This document shows, one piece after another, positions 10,553-21,039 of a stretch of 64,000 nucleotides of DNA. Position 1 is the stretch's first letter. The number at the start of each line of letters is the position of its first letter. The notes below the pieces were generated by a model, which was given only the letters and a program-made list of their open reading frames with translations, was not told where the DNA came from and made no database searches. The DNA comes from Siphlonurus alternatus. Its lineage: Eukaryota > Arthropoda > Insecta > Ephemeroptera > Siphlonuridae. A program made the translations under genes and the position numbers. The stretch is taken from the NCBI GenBank assembly GCA_949825025.1, contig OX463778.1, positions 682,001 through 746,000 on the forward strand, read 5' to 3'.

Positions 10553-12150
10553 TAATGGGACAGGGTAAATGAACCGAAAGGGAAATAAACCGAAGGGGAA
10601 ATAAACCGAAAAGGAAATAAACCGAAGAGGAAATGAACCGAAAAGAAATGAACCGAAGAGGAAATAAACCGAAATTTTTACTTGGCCACGCCCTCGCCAC
10701 GCCTCCGTCTAACAAAGTGGTGGGAGGTATTGTAAAATCTGGCAACACTGTACACTTTTCGGTTTATTTCCTTTTCGGTTCATTTCCTCTTCGGTTTATT
10801 TCCTTTTCGGTTTATTTCCTCTTCGGTTTATTTCCTTTTCGGTTTATTTCCCCTTCGGTTGATTTCCCTTTCGGTTCATTTCCTCTTCGGTTTATTTACT
10901 TTTCGGTTTATTTCCTCTTCGGTTTATTTCCTCTTCGGTTTATTTCCTTTTCGGTTTATTTCCTCTTCGGTTTATTTCCTTTTCGGTTTATTTCCCCTTC
11001 GGTTGATTTCCCTTTCGGTTCATTTCCTTTTCGGTTCATTTCCGATTCGGTTTATTTCCTTTTCGGCTCATTTCATTTTCGATTCATTTCCTTTTCAATT
11101 GAATTAAAAAAAATCTAAATGTATGAATATATATAGTGGTTAAAAGTTGAAAGACTATTCCGATCACTTTAACCCCAATAATGTATACACTCATCAACTT
11201 GCAAAATTTCCCTTTGCAGACATGTTAATCACCATGCCCTATGTTATTCTTATGAGACATGATGATTAATATGGCTGCAAGTGGAAATTTTCCGAGGCGA
11301 CGTCGAGTGGTTAGCATGATATGCTGGCATTGAAGAAGAATAATGAAGAAATTGTTAACCTAGCTTTATTAGATTCTGGCCTCGTTTGAATTTTAAAAAG
11401 TAATCTGAGGGGATCAGTCAGTGCAGAACATGATATTTTAATTAAATATATTGCAATTTTATTCCTTATTAGTTCAACATTTTAATAATACACATTCTGT
11501 ATAACATTATAATAGTTTGAGTATATATAATAGGCAAATATGCACTTACTAATTTTTTAAAGCAACTTATTATTATTTTTTTTTTAAAGTGCTATTTTGC
11601 AGTAGAAAGGTACCCGACATAAAGTTTGTATTAACAGATTAGCATTGTAATAGTTATCAGGTCTGTTTCGTGTGCTATTTTATGTAACATTCCTCACAGA
11701 AAAATGTATTGTGCCTTTACAATGGAATGTTAATATAGTAGGAACGCTATAGTGTAATTTATTTTAAATATTTTTATTGATAAAAAACAACAATACAGTC
11801 CTATACCAAGGCCGGAAGCCTTATAGAGTATAGGTACTGTTTTACAATCATCTTATATTTTAGATTAATTAAATTATTTTATTTATGTTTATTTTAGTGT
11901 TGGTTAATAAGGGTTTAGGGTAAGAAAATTATTATATTTATAGATCATTTTTAAAAATAAATATTACGTTGATTGATTGGTTGATATTTCGGAGCAATTG
12001 ACACATTTTGGTCAAGTATGCCCTAAGTGCATTAATACAGTGCATTAATACAGTATTAATACAGTATACAGTATAATATTGTATCATGTTTAATTTTTAA
12101 GGTATTTATAAGTTTTTTGTCTCTATGTTGTATTATGTACATCCACATGA

Positions 12151-12233
<83 letters not shown>
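12151..12233 (+). repeat. (TAAA)n microsatellite
   Basis: About 20 uninterrupted ataa units. The reverse-strand ORF of YLFI repeats at 12056-12262 is this microsatellite. Confidence 0.97.
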
Positions 12234-12440
12234 ACAGCCAAAATTTCTACGCACAGAGACATGATCCGAGTCTTATAGAGTGAATTACGCTGACGTCATG
12301 CCCCTGGTATAATAGAGGGAGCTCTCTGATCGAGGTGCGCCAGAATGCAAATAATTATATTGTGCTGGCATATAATAAACAAAGTGAATTTTGTGTTAAG
12401 TGGTTTTACCAAAAGCTATATACTAGACTTTGGTTTTTAC

Positions 12441-12839
12441 TTAAGGGTAAGATAACACGAACAATCGATTGTTGTAGTCCCATTTGATTAACATGTAAAC
12501 CTTAGCAACCTCATAATAATTCTGAATTTTTTTTTTTGAGAGACAGTTTAGCACCAAAAAAATGTGTAAAAAATTTCAAAACAATCGGACGATTCAATTT
12601 TTTTAAATTAATTTTTTAAATTTTCAGTATAGGGCTTTCCCATGCATGGAGACCTAAACTAAGAAATTAATTTAAAAAAAATTAAATCGTCCGATTGTTT
12701 TGAAATTTTTTCCACATTTTTTTGGTGCTAAAAACTGTCTCTCAAAAAAAATTCAGAATCATTATGAAGTTGCTATAAGGTTTACATGTAAATCAAATGG
12801 GACTTCAACAATCGATTGTTCGTGTTATCTTACCCTTAA
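12441..12839. mobile_element. TTAA foldback MITE (ATCGAT type)
   Basis: TTAA flanks at 12441-12444 and 12836-12839, ends GGGTAAGATAACACGAAC. The arms and loop (agggctttcccatgcatgg) match the elements at 4476, 42287 and 48722. The ORF at 12700-12900 lies in the right arm. Confidence 0.9.
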
Positions 12840-13370
12840 CTGCAATAAACAAAATAAATCAGGTTTAAGTACTGTAAGAATATGGAACAGTACACGGTAG
12901 AACTCTTAGAAAAAAACTCGCCACCAAAAAACTATAAGTGTATTTTTTTCCACTCAATTGTTCCTATATTTTCAAAAACGATCTTGCCCAATATTCTCTT
13001 TCTCCCTCCCCTCTTTCTGCTGCGAGCAGGTAGCGACTAATAACTGTATCTCTCTTCCCGAGACCCGAGTCTCATTTAAAAATAAGCAGCAATCAAGTCT
13101 ATATTATGTCCTCAGTCGCCAACTATTATAAATATGATAACATGTGAAATAAATAAATAAAATGAACTTATGAGATGAAGTTAATTGAAAAAGAAAGAAT
13201 GGAAAAAGAAATTAATCTAAATTTACTGACGAAAAGAATAGAAAAATATACCGAATTCTAAATTTTAGTTCAAATAAGTTACGAGTCTTCAGTAAAATTG
13301 TTAATACATATGTAATATGTGCACATGTATAGAATTTTACAAAAATGAAGATATAGGAAAAGGGAAGGAA
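12840..13370. other. Spacer inside F3, nothing recognised
   Basis: AT-rich sequence with a GC-richer patch at 13000-13075 (tctgctgcgagcaggtagcg). No motif, repeat end or coding frame recognised. Confidence 0.4.
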
Positions 13371-14439
13371 ATGGACCGAAAAAATAAAATGATAAAATAA
13401 ATAGACACATATATTATGTGTCAATATTCTCTTTAAAAAAATAATTAAATCGAATGTTAAAAATTGAAAATGGAAAAGGAAATGAATTCAGAAGAAATGT
13501 ATCGAAGAGGAAATGAACCGAAATAGGTGTGCGATGTTGCCAATAGCATTTTTTTGAGCTGCGCCTTTTCTTTGAGGCGGAGCTAACCCCCTCCACGACG
13601 TTTTAAATTTCGGTTCATTTCCTCTTCGGTTTATTTCTTTTCGGTTTATTTCCCTTTCGGTTTATTTCCTTTTCGGCTGATTTCCTGTATCCCAATGTAA
13701 TATAACAGAGTTACTGTTTGTAGCAAATATAACAACATTAACATAATAGCTTGAAATTGATTGACAAAATAACATCCAAAACTTAAAATAATACATTGAA
13801 ATTAGTTTATATTTTATTATAAAAATACAATTACTAAATCAATATGCAAATATATATTATGGCTATCTTATGTGTATCTTATATATATATATATATGGTA
13901 AATAAAATTTTACTTATTTTTTTTTTTTTTTTTTTCTTTATTCGAACATGTATTCTTTATACATGAAGCAGGAGCAGGATCACTTTATAGTATAAGTAGT
14001 AGTAGTGTGTACAGTACATTTCCTTAGCTACACTACACTACTGTAGCTTACACTATAGTATATTGATAAGGACTTTAACTGACTGTGAGCAGACTGATAC
14101 GTATATACCTTGAAATTAATGTGGTGTGAGGTTCAATAATGTGGTTGAGATGCAGCTTTAATACTTTGAAATGTATGCAAAATATTAGTTAATGATAAAA
14201 AATTATGTATAATGAAGCGATGAATGATAAATATGCTGAAATGTAAAAAAAATAATAAAATGTTCTAAAATCGAAAACTTTAAAGGTATATAATAATATG
14301 TACTTTTTATTTATTTTAAAATTAATATTTTTTTACATTGCATCTCATTACCATTATAAGATAGTAAGATACAAGTTGGCATAAAATAAAGACATGAGCT
14401 ATGAAATAAATTCAGTGTGCTCAATGAAAAAAGCGCGAC

Positions 14440-14770
14440 TATTGTTTAGTCACATTAATGAAATAACCAAACCTAGATAGTTATGGCTAAACATGTGAAA
14501 AGGTGACCAAAAGCCGAATTGAAGCTCACATCGGGTTTCGTTTTTTTTCTGATTTAACCATACCTATAAGTTTTGGTCAATTTTTTTTTCAAGCCGATGA
14601 GAGCTCTCTCGTCGTCGTTTTTTTTTTTTTTTTACGATTTGACCAAAACTATATAGTTGCATGTGATCAAATTTAAATGACCAAAAGCCGAAATACTTGT
14701 TCATTTCGGGTTTTGGTCAAAATGCAAAAAACATATATCTAGTTCTGGTCACTTACTTTGGACATTGTGC
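14440..14770. repeat. Cluster of direct and inverted gaccaaaagccgaa motifs
   Basis: Motifs gaccaaaagccgaa at about 14506 and 14679, with inverted forms ttttggtcaa at about 14571 and 14711. It looks like a small decayed foldback repeat within the interior of the 6.2-kb element. The unit resembles the ACCGAAA/ACGAAA core of F1 and F3 but is not in 15-bp tandem order. Confidence 0.45.
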
Positions 14771-15780
14771 GAATTTGACTTTTGGCACTAGCTAATTAAC
14801 ATATTTTTGTGTGTGTATATACTGTATATATATATAATATATATATATATTATATATACATACATATGTATATATATATTGTATATATAACGGCATTTAT
14901 CACGGCACTATGATTAATAAAATTATGTTATAATGTATGCGCATTACGAATAATATTTACAAATTTTATTTCATTATTATTAAATTAGCCATTAAATAAT
15001 TTTAATGGTGAAGTTTAATGTCAGGCGCGGATAAAGAAAAAAAATTCGGGGTTATGAAAAAAGTCATGAAGCCAATATTGAAAAAAACATTTGGAGTAGG
15101 GGAAATGCCTATATTGCCCATGTTAAATCCAAAATTTCGGGGGGGGGGGCGGGGCGGCCCTTCCCCTAGATCCGCACCTATGCTATGTGTTATACAGAAC
15201 AAATGCACGCGTCGTATCCTCAACCACATCAATGAGAATACGGGTCGTAGCTGCATGGTAACCTTGCAACGTTGATCTTGAGGCCGGCGCGCGGTTCGGC
15301 AGAAAAATCATATCTCCTAAACTATGTGTGCTACAACTAAAAAACTTATATTTTATTAATTTGGAATATATTTGTAACAACTTTTGGTTGAAACTTTTCT
15401 AAGTATCGACGTTAGAAAGTGGAAAATTTTGCCTATTAACTTTTTTTTTCATGATTGAAAATTTTAATTAGTGTAATTAAACATACTTAATTATGAAATT
15501 AATTAAACTTTTTTATTTTATAATTTGCCCCAACATCTCAGGTTTATTATACAGTTTGAATTTTTTACCTAGGTTCATTAGAAAATAAGTAAAAAAATTA
15601 AAACTAAAGGTACTATCGACGCGTCTTTTCATCAAGATGGCGGCGAAAGCTCCAGGGGGATTCCAGGGGGGGTTGGATATGTTACTCAGGGCATCGAGTT
15701 CTACCGATTCCAAAAAAAAAATCTTGCTTCCCAATTTATTTTAGGTCGACATAGGATTTTCACCTACATTGACTGGACTA

Positions 15781-17160
15781 TAAAACAGGTGGTTCATAAA
15801 ATTTATGATTGTTCATAGAATTTTATGCCTACAGTACAATATTTATAGGATACAAAAAACCATCTTAATAATTATACATTTTATAGTTACCAATTTTAGC
15901 TATATAAAAAAAAATATATACATTATTGACTTATTGCATATAATTATAATCTTATACATTTATCTGGTATACACAAATTTTTCTTTAACAAAGTATAAAA
16001 TATCGTATTATATATAAGTATATAACCTATATTGTCACCTCCAAACACAAAAGTTACAGGGGACTTAATTAAATACCATGAGGAGCATCACTATTATCGT
16101 AATTTATAATTTTTCTCTAGGGTTTATAAATATTTATAAATTGTGTATTTGCCATGATATTTTTTTAAGAATTAATAACTTAACTTTTAATTGCTTAAAA
16201 CAATATACCAGTTGAAATTTTTTGCTATATAATATATATATATATATATATTATATGTAATGTACCTCTTGAAACTTTACTTGATATATTTCTATTTTAT
16301 TTATTTATTTTTATTATACTTTTTATTTATGCAATGAAGTATAATTACAGTTGCATCTGTGATTATAAAAATATTATTTAACTTTAATATTTAACTTAAA
16401 CATAATTTTTTGCTGCCTTTTGGGCCTTAATTCGTCTATTATATTGATTTTTTAGACTTTTATCTAATTTTTAATTACAATAAATTTGCATTGCATATAA
16501 ATTTATATGTAAATATATTAGGCTCAACAAAATGAATTTTTACATAAATTAAATACATTTTTAAAAATGGTTGTGTATGATGTCCTTCTATAAATTTACT
16601 TTTAAATTCGTAACTAAATTCATGCATACTTTTTTAAATACTAAATTCAAATAACTAATTTACAATATTTACTACTAGTAAAGTGTTAAAATAGACAATT
16701 AACTTATCATAATGTATAGACTTTTAATTGAATTTAAAAGTGTGTGTTAAATAGGGTGCTAATGTGATGTTTAAAAAAGGACACAATTTTAATTATTATA
16801 TTAATTTTATAGATCATATAATTTTAAATATTGTTTGAGTATATGTGTTTAAATTAATTAAATTTAGGCTAATTTTTAATTAGAATTAAGTATATGTAAC
16901 ATATTTTATATATACATGTAATAATTGACGTGATCCATGCTGTACAGCCTATGATCGAAATAAAAATTTGAAGTTAAAACTGGTATAGTTATTAAACTAA
17001 TTAACGCAATAATAGGGATTAAGAAATTTTACAATAAAAGTGGTTGAACTTTTATTTATAAACATTTATAAATATTTATATTTATTTTATATATTTTATA
17101 TTTATATTATTTTATATATTTTATATTTATATTATTTTATTTATAAACATTTTATGACAT
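15781..17160. other. AT-rich interior of F2, no gene seen
   Basis: Very AT-rich with (TA)n near 16226-16250 and several TTTATATT runs near 17040-17150. ORFs such as 15805-16017 are low-complexity I/Y/L-rich frames. The matching B stretch is 52260-53945. Confidence 0.5.
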
Positions 17161-17417
17161 GGAACAATGATATCGCATCAGGGCGATGGACTCGCAGTTC
17201 CCGCAGCCTCACCACGTCATGGGCTGGGTGACTCTTGGCCCAAGAAAGTTATTGGGCTGCGCCTCGTCCCATTGTTCACGTGTTCACGTGCTAGTTCACG
17301 TGCACTAATTACCTTACCTGCTACCTGTTTTTTCAATCCAGGTAGTAAAGAAACTTGTTGACAACATTTGAACGCCATAAAATAATGTACGGTTAAAAGT
17401 ATTTCAATACTATTACA

Positions 17418-17743
17418 ATGGAGTATCGACCTCAAAAATTTTTATAGCAGAAATGGATTTTAGAGGATGAAAAGGTATGTTACTCTGATTTTTTTCAGAT
17501 TTTTTAGGGACCGGGAAGAATTGCTAAAAAGTTTTGGCGAGGTCGGGTTCGAATCCACGTCCCTTTTGGGTCCTATCTTTTATTAAGAGAGGCGGCAAGA
17601 GGCGGCACTTTTTCTACACTTTCAATAATTTTTAAACAATACTTCCCCGGCTCTAAAAAATCTGAAAAAAATCAGAGTAGCATAACTTTGCACCGCCCTC
17701 TATCCATTTCTGCAATAAAAAAAAATTGAGGTCGATACTCCAT
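17418..17743. mobile_element. Foldback MITE (ATGGAGTATCGACCTCAA ends), copy A
   Basis: The left end reads atggagtatcgacctcaa and the right end is its reverse complement at 17726-17743. The arms continue through gcagaaatggat and the ctctgatttttttcagatttt region. The loop contains ggtcgggttcgaatccacgt (17547-17566), which resembles a tRNA T-arm / B box; there is no convincing A box. Present in B at 54224-54558, where the right arm has a local AT-rich replacement. Confidence 0.75.
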
Positions 17744-18639
17744 TTATTACCACTCCAAATTTTTCAGCATGAATATTAAATAAAAAATATATAATGGTTA
17801 ATCATCATGTGTATAAAATATATATCTTTTCCTTTCCCTTTAATAAATAAAAATATATTTCTTCACATTTATATGCAATATGTAATATTATATACATTTT
17901 TTTTTCAATGTGTTAATGATAATGTAATGTCATATAATAAATAAAATTCAAAATTGATATAAGAATAATTCTAATATAATTGTTCTCATAAAGTTATATG
18001 GACATTACAGACATTAAATTTATCAGCACTTTCAAATTTCAATTAATATGCTCAGTATAAAAAAAAATGCTGTACCGCTGTTCCTTCTATGAAAGCACTT
18101 ACAATTTTTCCTTCTTTTACAATAAATATTAATTAAATAATGAAATTACTTGAATTATTTATAAATAATTCAATTATATAATATAATATAGAATTAGTGA
18201 TATTCATAGTATTTAAGCCCTCCAATAATTTTTTTGTATGAAGGCAACAAGAAAATTACATGTGTTCGATTTTTGTTATATTTTATTATTTTTATGCTAA
18301 TATACATATTCCAAAATCCCTATACTAGTATAATAGAGGGATCTTGCAATATATGCGATGCTCCGAGTTTTCCTAGCGGTGCTCCCAGCTTTCCGTGCTC
18401 CGAGTTTACCGTGCATCGAGTTTTCCTAGCTTGTTGAAATTGCACCGAGATTTCCTGCACCGAGTTTTCCGGATACCGGGGGTCTGTGGTGCATTGTCTC
18501 CCATAACAGCCCGTCGCAGGTGAATAATTTTTTTAGGTCACGGTTTCGTTTTCAGCAGGTTTTATACTAAATAATCGCAGCTTTTTAAGAAACAACTTGT
18601 TAAAATAATTAAACGTGGATGATGTAAACATACCAATAC

Positions 18640-18745
18640 TATGCACCTTTAAATGTTTTGTACACATAACAATTTCATGTGTACACATGAAAAATGTTAT
18701 GTGTACACATGACACGTGCATGTCATGTGTATAAATGTCATGAAC
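18640..18745. repeat. Cluster of ACATGTGTACACATG-type palindromes
   Basis: Short overlapping palindromes built on TGTACA and CATGTG recur at about 18659-18735, e.g. tcatgtgtacacatga. It is conserved in B at about 55490-55570. It could form small hairpins; no function assigned. Confidence 0.6.
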
Positions 18746-18852
18746 TTCCAGTAACATGGAAGTTTGTACTTAAAAAAACAAACAATAAGGAAACTTAAAA
18801 AATCCATAACTCCAAAAACTAGCTCCTATTTGTACACCTGATATTTATTTTA

Positions 18853-19125
18853 AGCAGCTTTTTGGTGTAGTGGTTAGTACTGATAGCTCTCGTCCGAGAG
18901 AGAGAGGTCCCCGGTTCAAATCCTGATGCATACGGCAGATTTTTCGCGACTTGAGTTGGCTATTTTCCGCTGGGGTGACCGCGGAATGTTGTGCAAACAA
19001 CATTCGTGTCTTTATTAGAAACGGGTACTTAACTGTCTGGCGTGCAGACTGGGTATAAGGAGCCCCAGAGAGCACTGTGAACAATGTTGAAAAAAATTTG
19101 TTCCGCCATTGGTAGCCAACCAACC
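18853..19125 (+). mobile_element. tRNA-derived SINE, inserted in a MITE, copy A
   Basis: A box-like tggtgtagtggttagtac (18865-18882) is followed 40 bp later by the B box ggttcaaatcc (18913-18923), the spacing of a tRNA-type Pol III promoter. The body continues to about 19125 with a GC-richer tRNA-unrelated region. On both sides lie halves of a TTAA-type MITE (18780-18850 and 19126-19240: ctagctcctatttgtacacctgat, then attttagctcctgatag), so the SINE split that MITE. The reverse-strand ORF at 18845-19123 is the antisense of the SINE. The same insertion is in copy B. Confidence 0.75.
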
Positions 19126-19274
19126 ATATTTTAGCTCCTGATAGCGGATGTAGAGGATAGAGGAGAACATTTTTATTTTTTTCATAATTTTCATGTCATG
19201 GATTTTTTTTTTTTAACATTGGCCGTGTTACCTTCCCCTTAATTGCAATTATTAAATTACATATTTAAAAAAAC

Positions 19275-19919
19275 CAGGGATCGGATGCGGATGCAGATGC
19301 AGGTGCAAGATGCATACGGATGCGCAAAAATGGGCTTGCATCCGCATCCGTGCATCCCAGATGCACAGGGAAAAATGAATGCATCCGGATGCGCATCCCA
19401 GATGCACGGGGAAAAATGAATGCATCCGGATGCGCATCCCAGATGCATGAAAAATAAATTTGCATCCGGATGCGCATCCACGGATGCACGAAAAATAAAT
19501 TTGCATCCATTTAACACTTTTTTTTTTCTCTTTTTTTATCATGTTTTTTGCTAATGGCCTCTAAATAAATCTTTAACACGAGGCATTTTTTTAAAATTTA
19601 TTTGCCACTTGTCGTTTAAAATTGCAAGAAACAAAGTGTATTATAAAAACCAAAGATCGGATGCAGATGCAAGATGCACACGGATGCGCAAAAATGGGCT
19701 TGCATCCGCATCCGTGCATCCCAGATGCACGGGAAAAAATTAATGCATCCGGATGCGCATCCCAGATGCATGGAAAACAAATTTGCATCCGGATGCGCAT
19801 CCCAGATGCATGGAAAATAAATTTGCATCCGGATGCGCATCCATGGATGCACGAAAAATTAATTTGCATCCGGATGCGCATCTCGGATGCACGAAAAAAA
19901 CGCGTGCATCCGGTCCCTG
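19275..19919. mobile_element. hAT-type element made of GGATGC/GCATCC repeats, copy A only
   Basis: The ends read CAGGGATCGGATGC and, from the right, CAGGGACCGGATGC. The 8-bp flanks are AAAAAAAC (19267-19274) and CAAAAAAC (19920-19927). Copy B has a single CAAAAAAC at 56097-56104 and no insert. The interior is two related halves, each starting with cagatgcaagatgca-like sequence and then 40-bp tandem units containing the palindrome GCATCCGGATGC. The many overlapping ORFs here (19252-19938, HPDA/SGC repeats in all frames) are artefacts of these units. Confidence 0.9.
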
Positions 19920-20039
19920 CAAAAAACTCATGATATGACCAAAATTAAGTCTTGAAATGCAGAATAATAATAATAAATAATTATAAGAACATTAATTAAT
20001 TTAATTCGAGCGAAGCGATATCTTTTTTTTAGCCAAAGC

Positions 20040-20214
20040 TACAACCAGAAAAAGTCAAATTATTTTTCATGATTCTTTACTGAAAATCATCAAAATTCCA
20101 TGATTTTTTATTACAATTTGTAAAATTCCACGAGCTTTCCACGAGTTTTTCAGTGAAAATAAATTCCCCGATTATTCCAGGTTTTTCATGATTTCCAGGT
20201 TGCTATACACCTTG
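20040..20214. repeat. Probable transposon right end (ttccatgattttt repeats)
   Basis: Short direct repeats of tttcatgatt / ttccatgatt / ttccacgag lead into tttccaggttgctatacaccttg. The end GCTATACACCTTG mirrors CAGGGTGTATAGC at 5489. This is typical of a hAT-like terminus, but no complete element can be delimited. Confidence 0.4.
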
Positions 20215-20503
20215 GAAAATGAACATGCTCACAGTACAGATGTACCTCCTCACTCACCATCTCTATGCAGACACTCAGCGGCGGCCAGCAGCACGGCTAG
20301 ATGCACGGGCAGCGCTGCCTCTGGCCGCTTCCTCGCCAGCCGAAGACGCAGCAGGTCACGCGTCCACGAAGCAAGCCGACAGCAATCAGATAGGCCATCA
20401 TAGGAGTTTATGGTGTTTGCTAGGGCGGAGTGCTCTAATCTGCGCCTTTCTACTGACCGAATATCACATAACTGATCCCCACGTAATACACTATTTCTCC
20501 TAG
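20215..20503 (+). other. GC-rich island with an unrecognised ORF, copy A
   Basis: A 94-residue frame (20219-20503) and a 71-residue frame (20188-20403) overlap a GC-rich patch of about 20260-20400. The peptide has an Ala-rich middle and no recognisable domain. The stretch is base-identical in B for the 94-residue frame. It could be an exon, a CpG-rich regulatory patch or an old repeat; the sequence alone does not decide. Confidence 0.25.
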
Positions 20504-21039
20504 TCTTTTAACATAATATTAATATTTTTGTTTGCTTATCTGTATACCAGCACGTGCTTCTGCTTCCTTACTATAGAATAGTATAAAGTATAATGTAAAC
20601 TATTATTATCTGCACTCAATTTTCTTTGAATATAACTTTGATATTTCAAGAATGCGTTAATAACTAAATCATTATACAAATAAAATGTGACATATAACAT
20701 TTTTAATCGTATTTTGTTGATGATGTTGATTTTTAAATGATATAAGTTATAAGACAAAAAAGAAGAGAGTTCATTTTACTAGAGAAAAAATAAATATTAA
20801 ATTACTAATTTTTGCTACGTTATAAATTGTTAAATTTTGTTATCTTATTCTCTTTATAGAAATTTTTTTAACGCCAATTATTTAATGAGAAGTAACTGCG
20901 CCTGTACTGTAAATAATACGATAATATTCATGAGCATGAAATTTAGTTTTAAAATGTTATAATAAATATGGTACAGAAATTAAGTTATTGAACTCAAATC
21001 TTTTTTTTCTTAGCTGCTCTAAAACTGTCTGTTAAGTGT

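Larger units (their letters stand above)
10564..13685. mobile_element. Foldback element F3 with 16-bp terminal arrays
   Basis: At the left, GAACCGAAAAGGAAAT-type units run at 10566-10670, and the same unit inverted fills 10755-11098. A second pair lies at about 13490-13530 and 13608-13685. The outer ends read GGTAAATGAACCGAAAGG and, from the right, GGAAATCAGCCGAAAAGG. A short extra match TGGGA(T)ACAGG lies just outside both ends. The long ORFs at 10633-11118 and 10859-11107 (FISFSVYFLFG repeats) are translations of the 16-bp array and not genes. A TTAA MITE (12441) is nested inside. No clear target duplication. Confidence 0.75.
9541..15779. mobile_element. 6.2-kb element with about 0.9-kb terminal inverted repeats, copy A only
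   Basis: The left arm 9541 to about 10430 and the right arm about 14885-15779 are inverted copies, starting AGTCCAGTCAATAAAGG and AGTCCAGTCAATGTAGG. The small ORFs at 9575, 9929 and 10053 recur inverted at 15513, 15183 and 15002, because they lie in the arms. Copy B lacks the whole insert (junction near 52245-52262). The flanks GTTTTAT and ATAAAAC are themselves palindromic, so the target duplication is ambiguous (TA is possible). The long TIR and AG start recall Polintons, but no Polinton gene is present; the interior is filled by other repeats. Superfamily unassigned. Confidence 0.85.
9336..18477. mobile_element. Foldback element F2, copy A (carries a 6.2-kb insertion)
   Basis: The terminal arrays consist of 15-bp units like GGAAAACTCGGTGCA: left at about 9342-9435, right, inverted, at about 18355-18470. 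The outer ends read GATTGTAGGAAAACTCGG and, from the right, GGTATCCGGAAAACTCGG. A 9-bp duplication GGGGGTCTG flanks it (9327-9335, 18478-18486). Both arrays end inward at the same motif, gcatcgcatatattg. Without the nested element at 9541-15779 it is about 2.9 kb. The interior is AT-rich apart from a GC-richer patch at about 17160-17350; no transposase ORF. Confidence 0.88.

Noticed and set aside
10633..11118. 161-residue ORF of SVYFLFGLFPLRFIS repeats, a possible membrane protein
   Set aside because: It is the translation of the 16-bp array of F3; overlapping frames are open too, and the period is that of the DNA unit.
9541..15779. Polinton/Maverick
   Set aside because: Long TIR and AG start fit, but no polymerase, integrase, ATPase or capsid-type ORF is present and the 6-bp duplication is not seen.
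19252..19938. Eight overlapping ORFs with HPDAN/SGC repeats on both strands
   Set aside because: All come from 40-bp palindromic units in the hAT element; openness in several frames at once argues against coding.
5489..20214. A single 14.7-kb hAT element between CAGGGTGTATAGC and GCTATACACCTTG
   Set aside because: The ends match only over about a dozen bases, no 8-bp duplication was found, and many independent elements lie between them.
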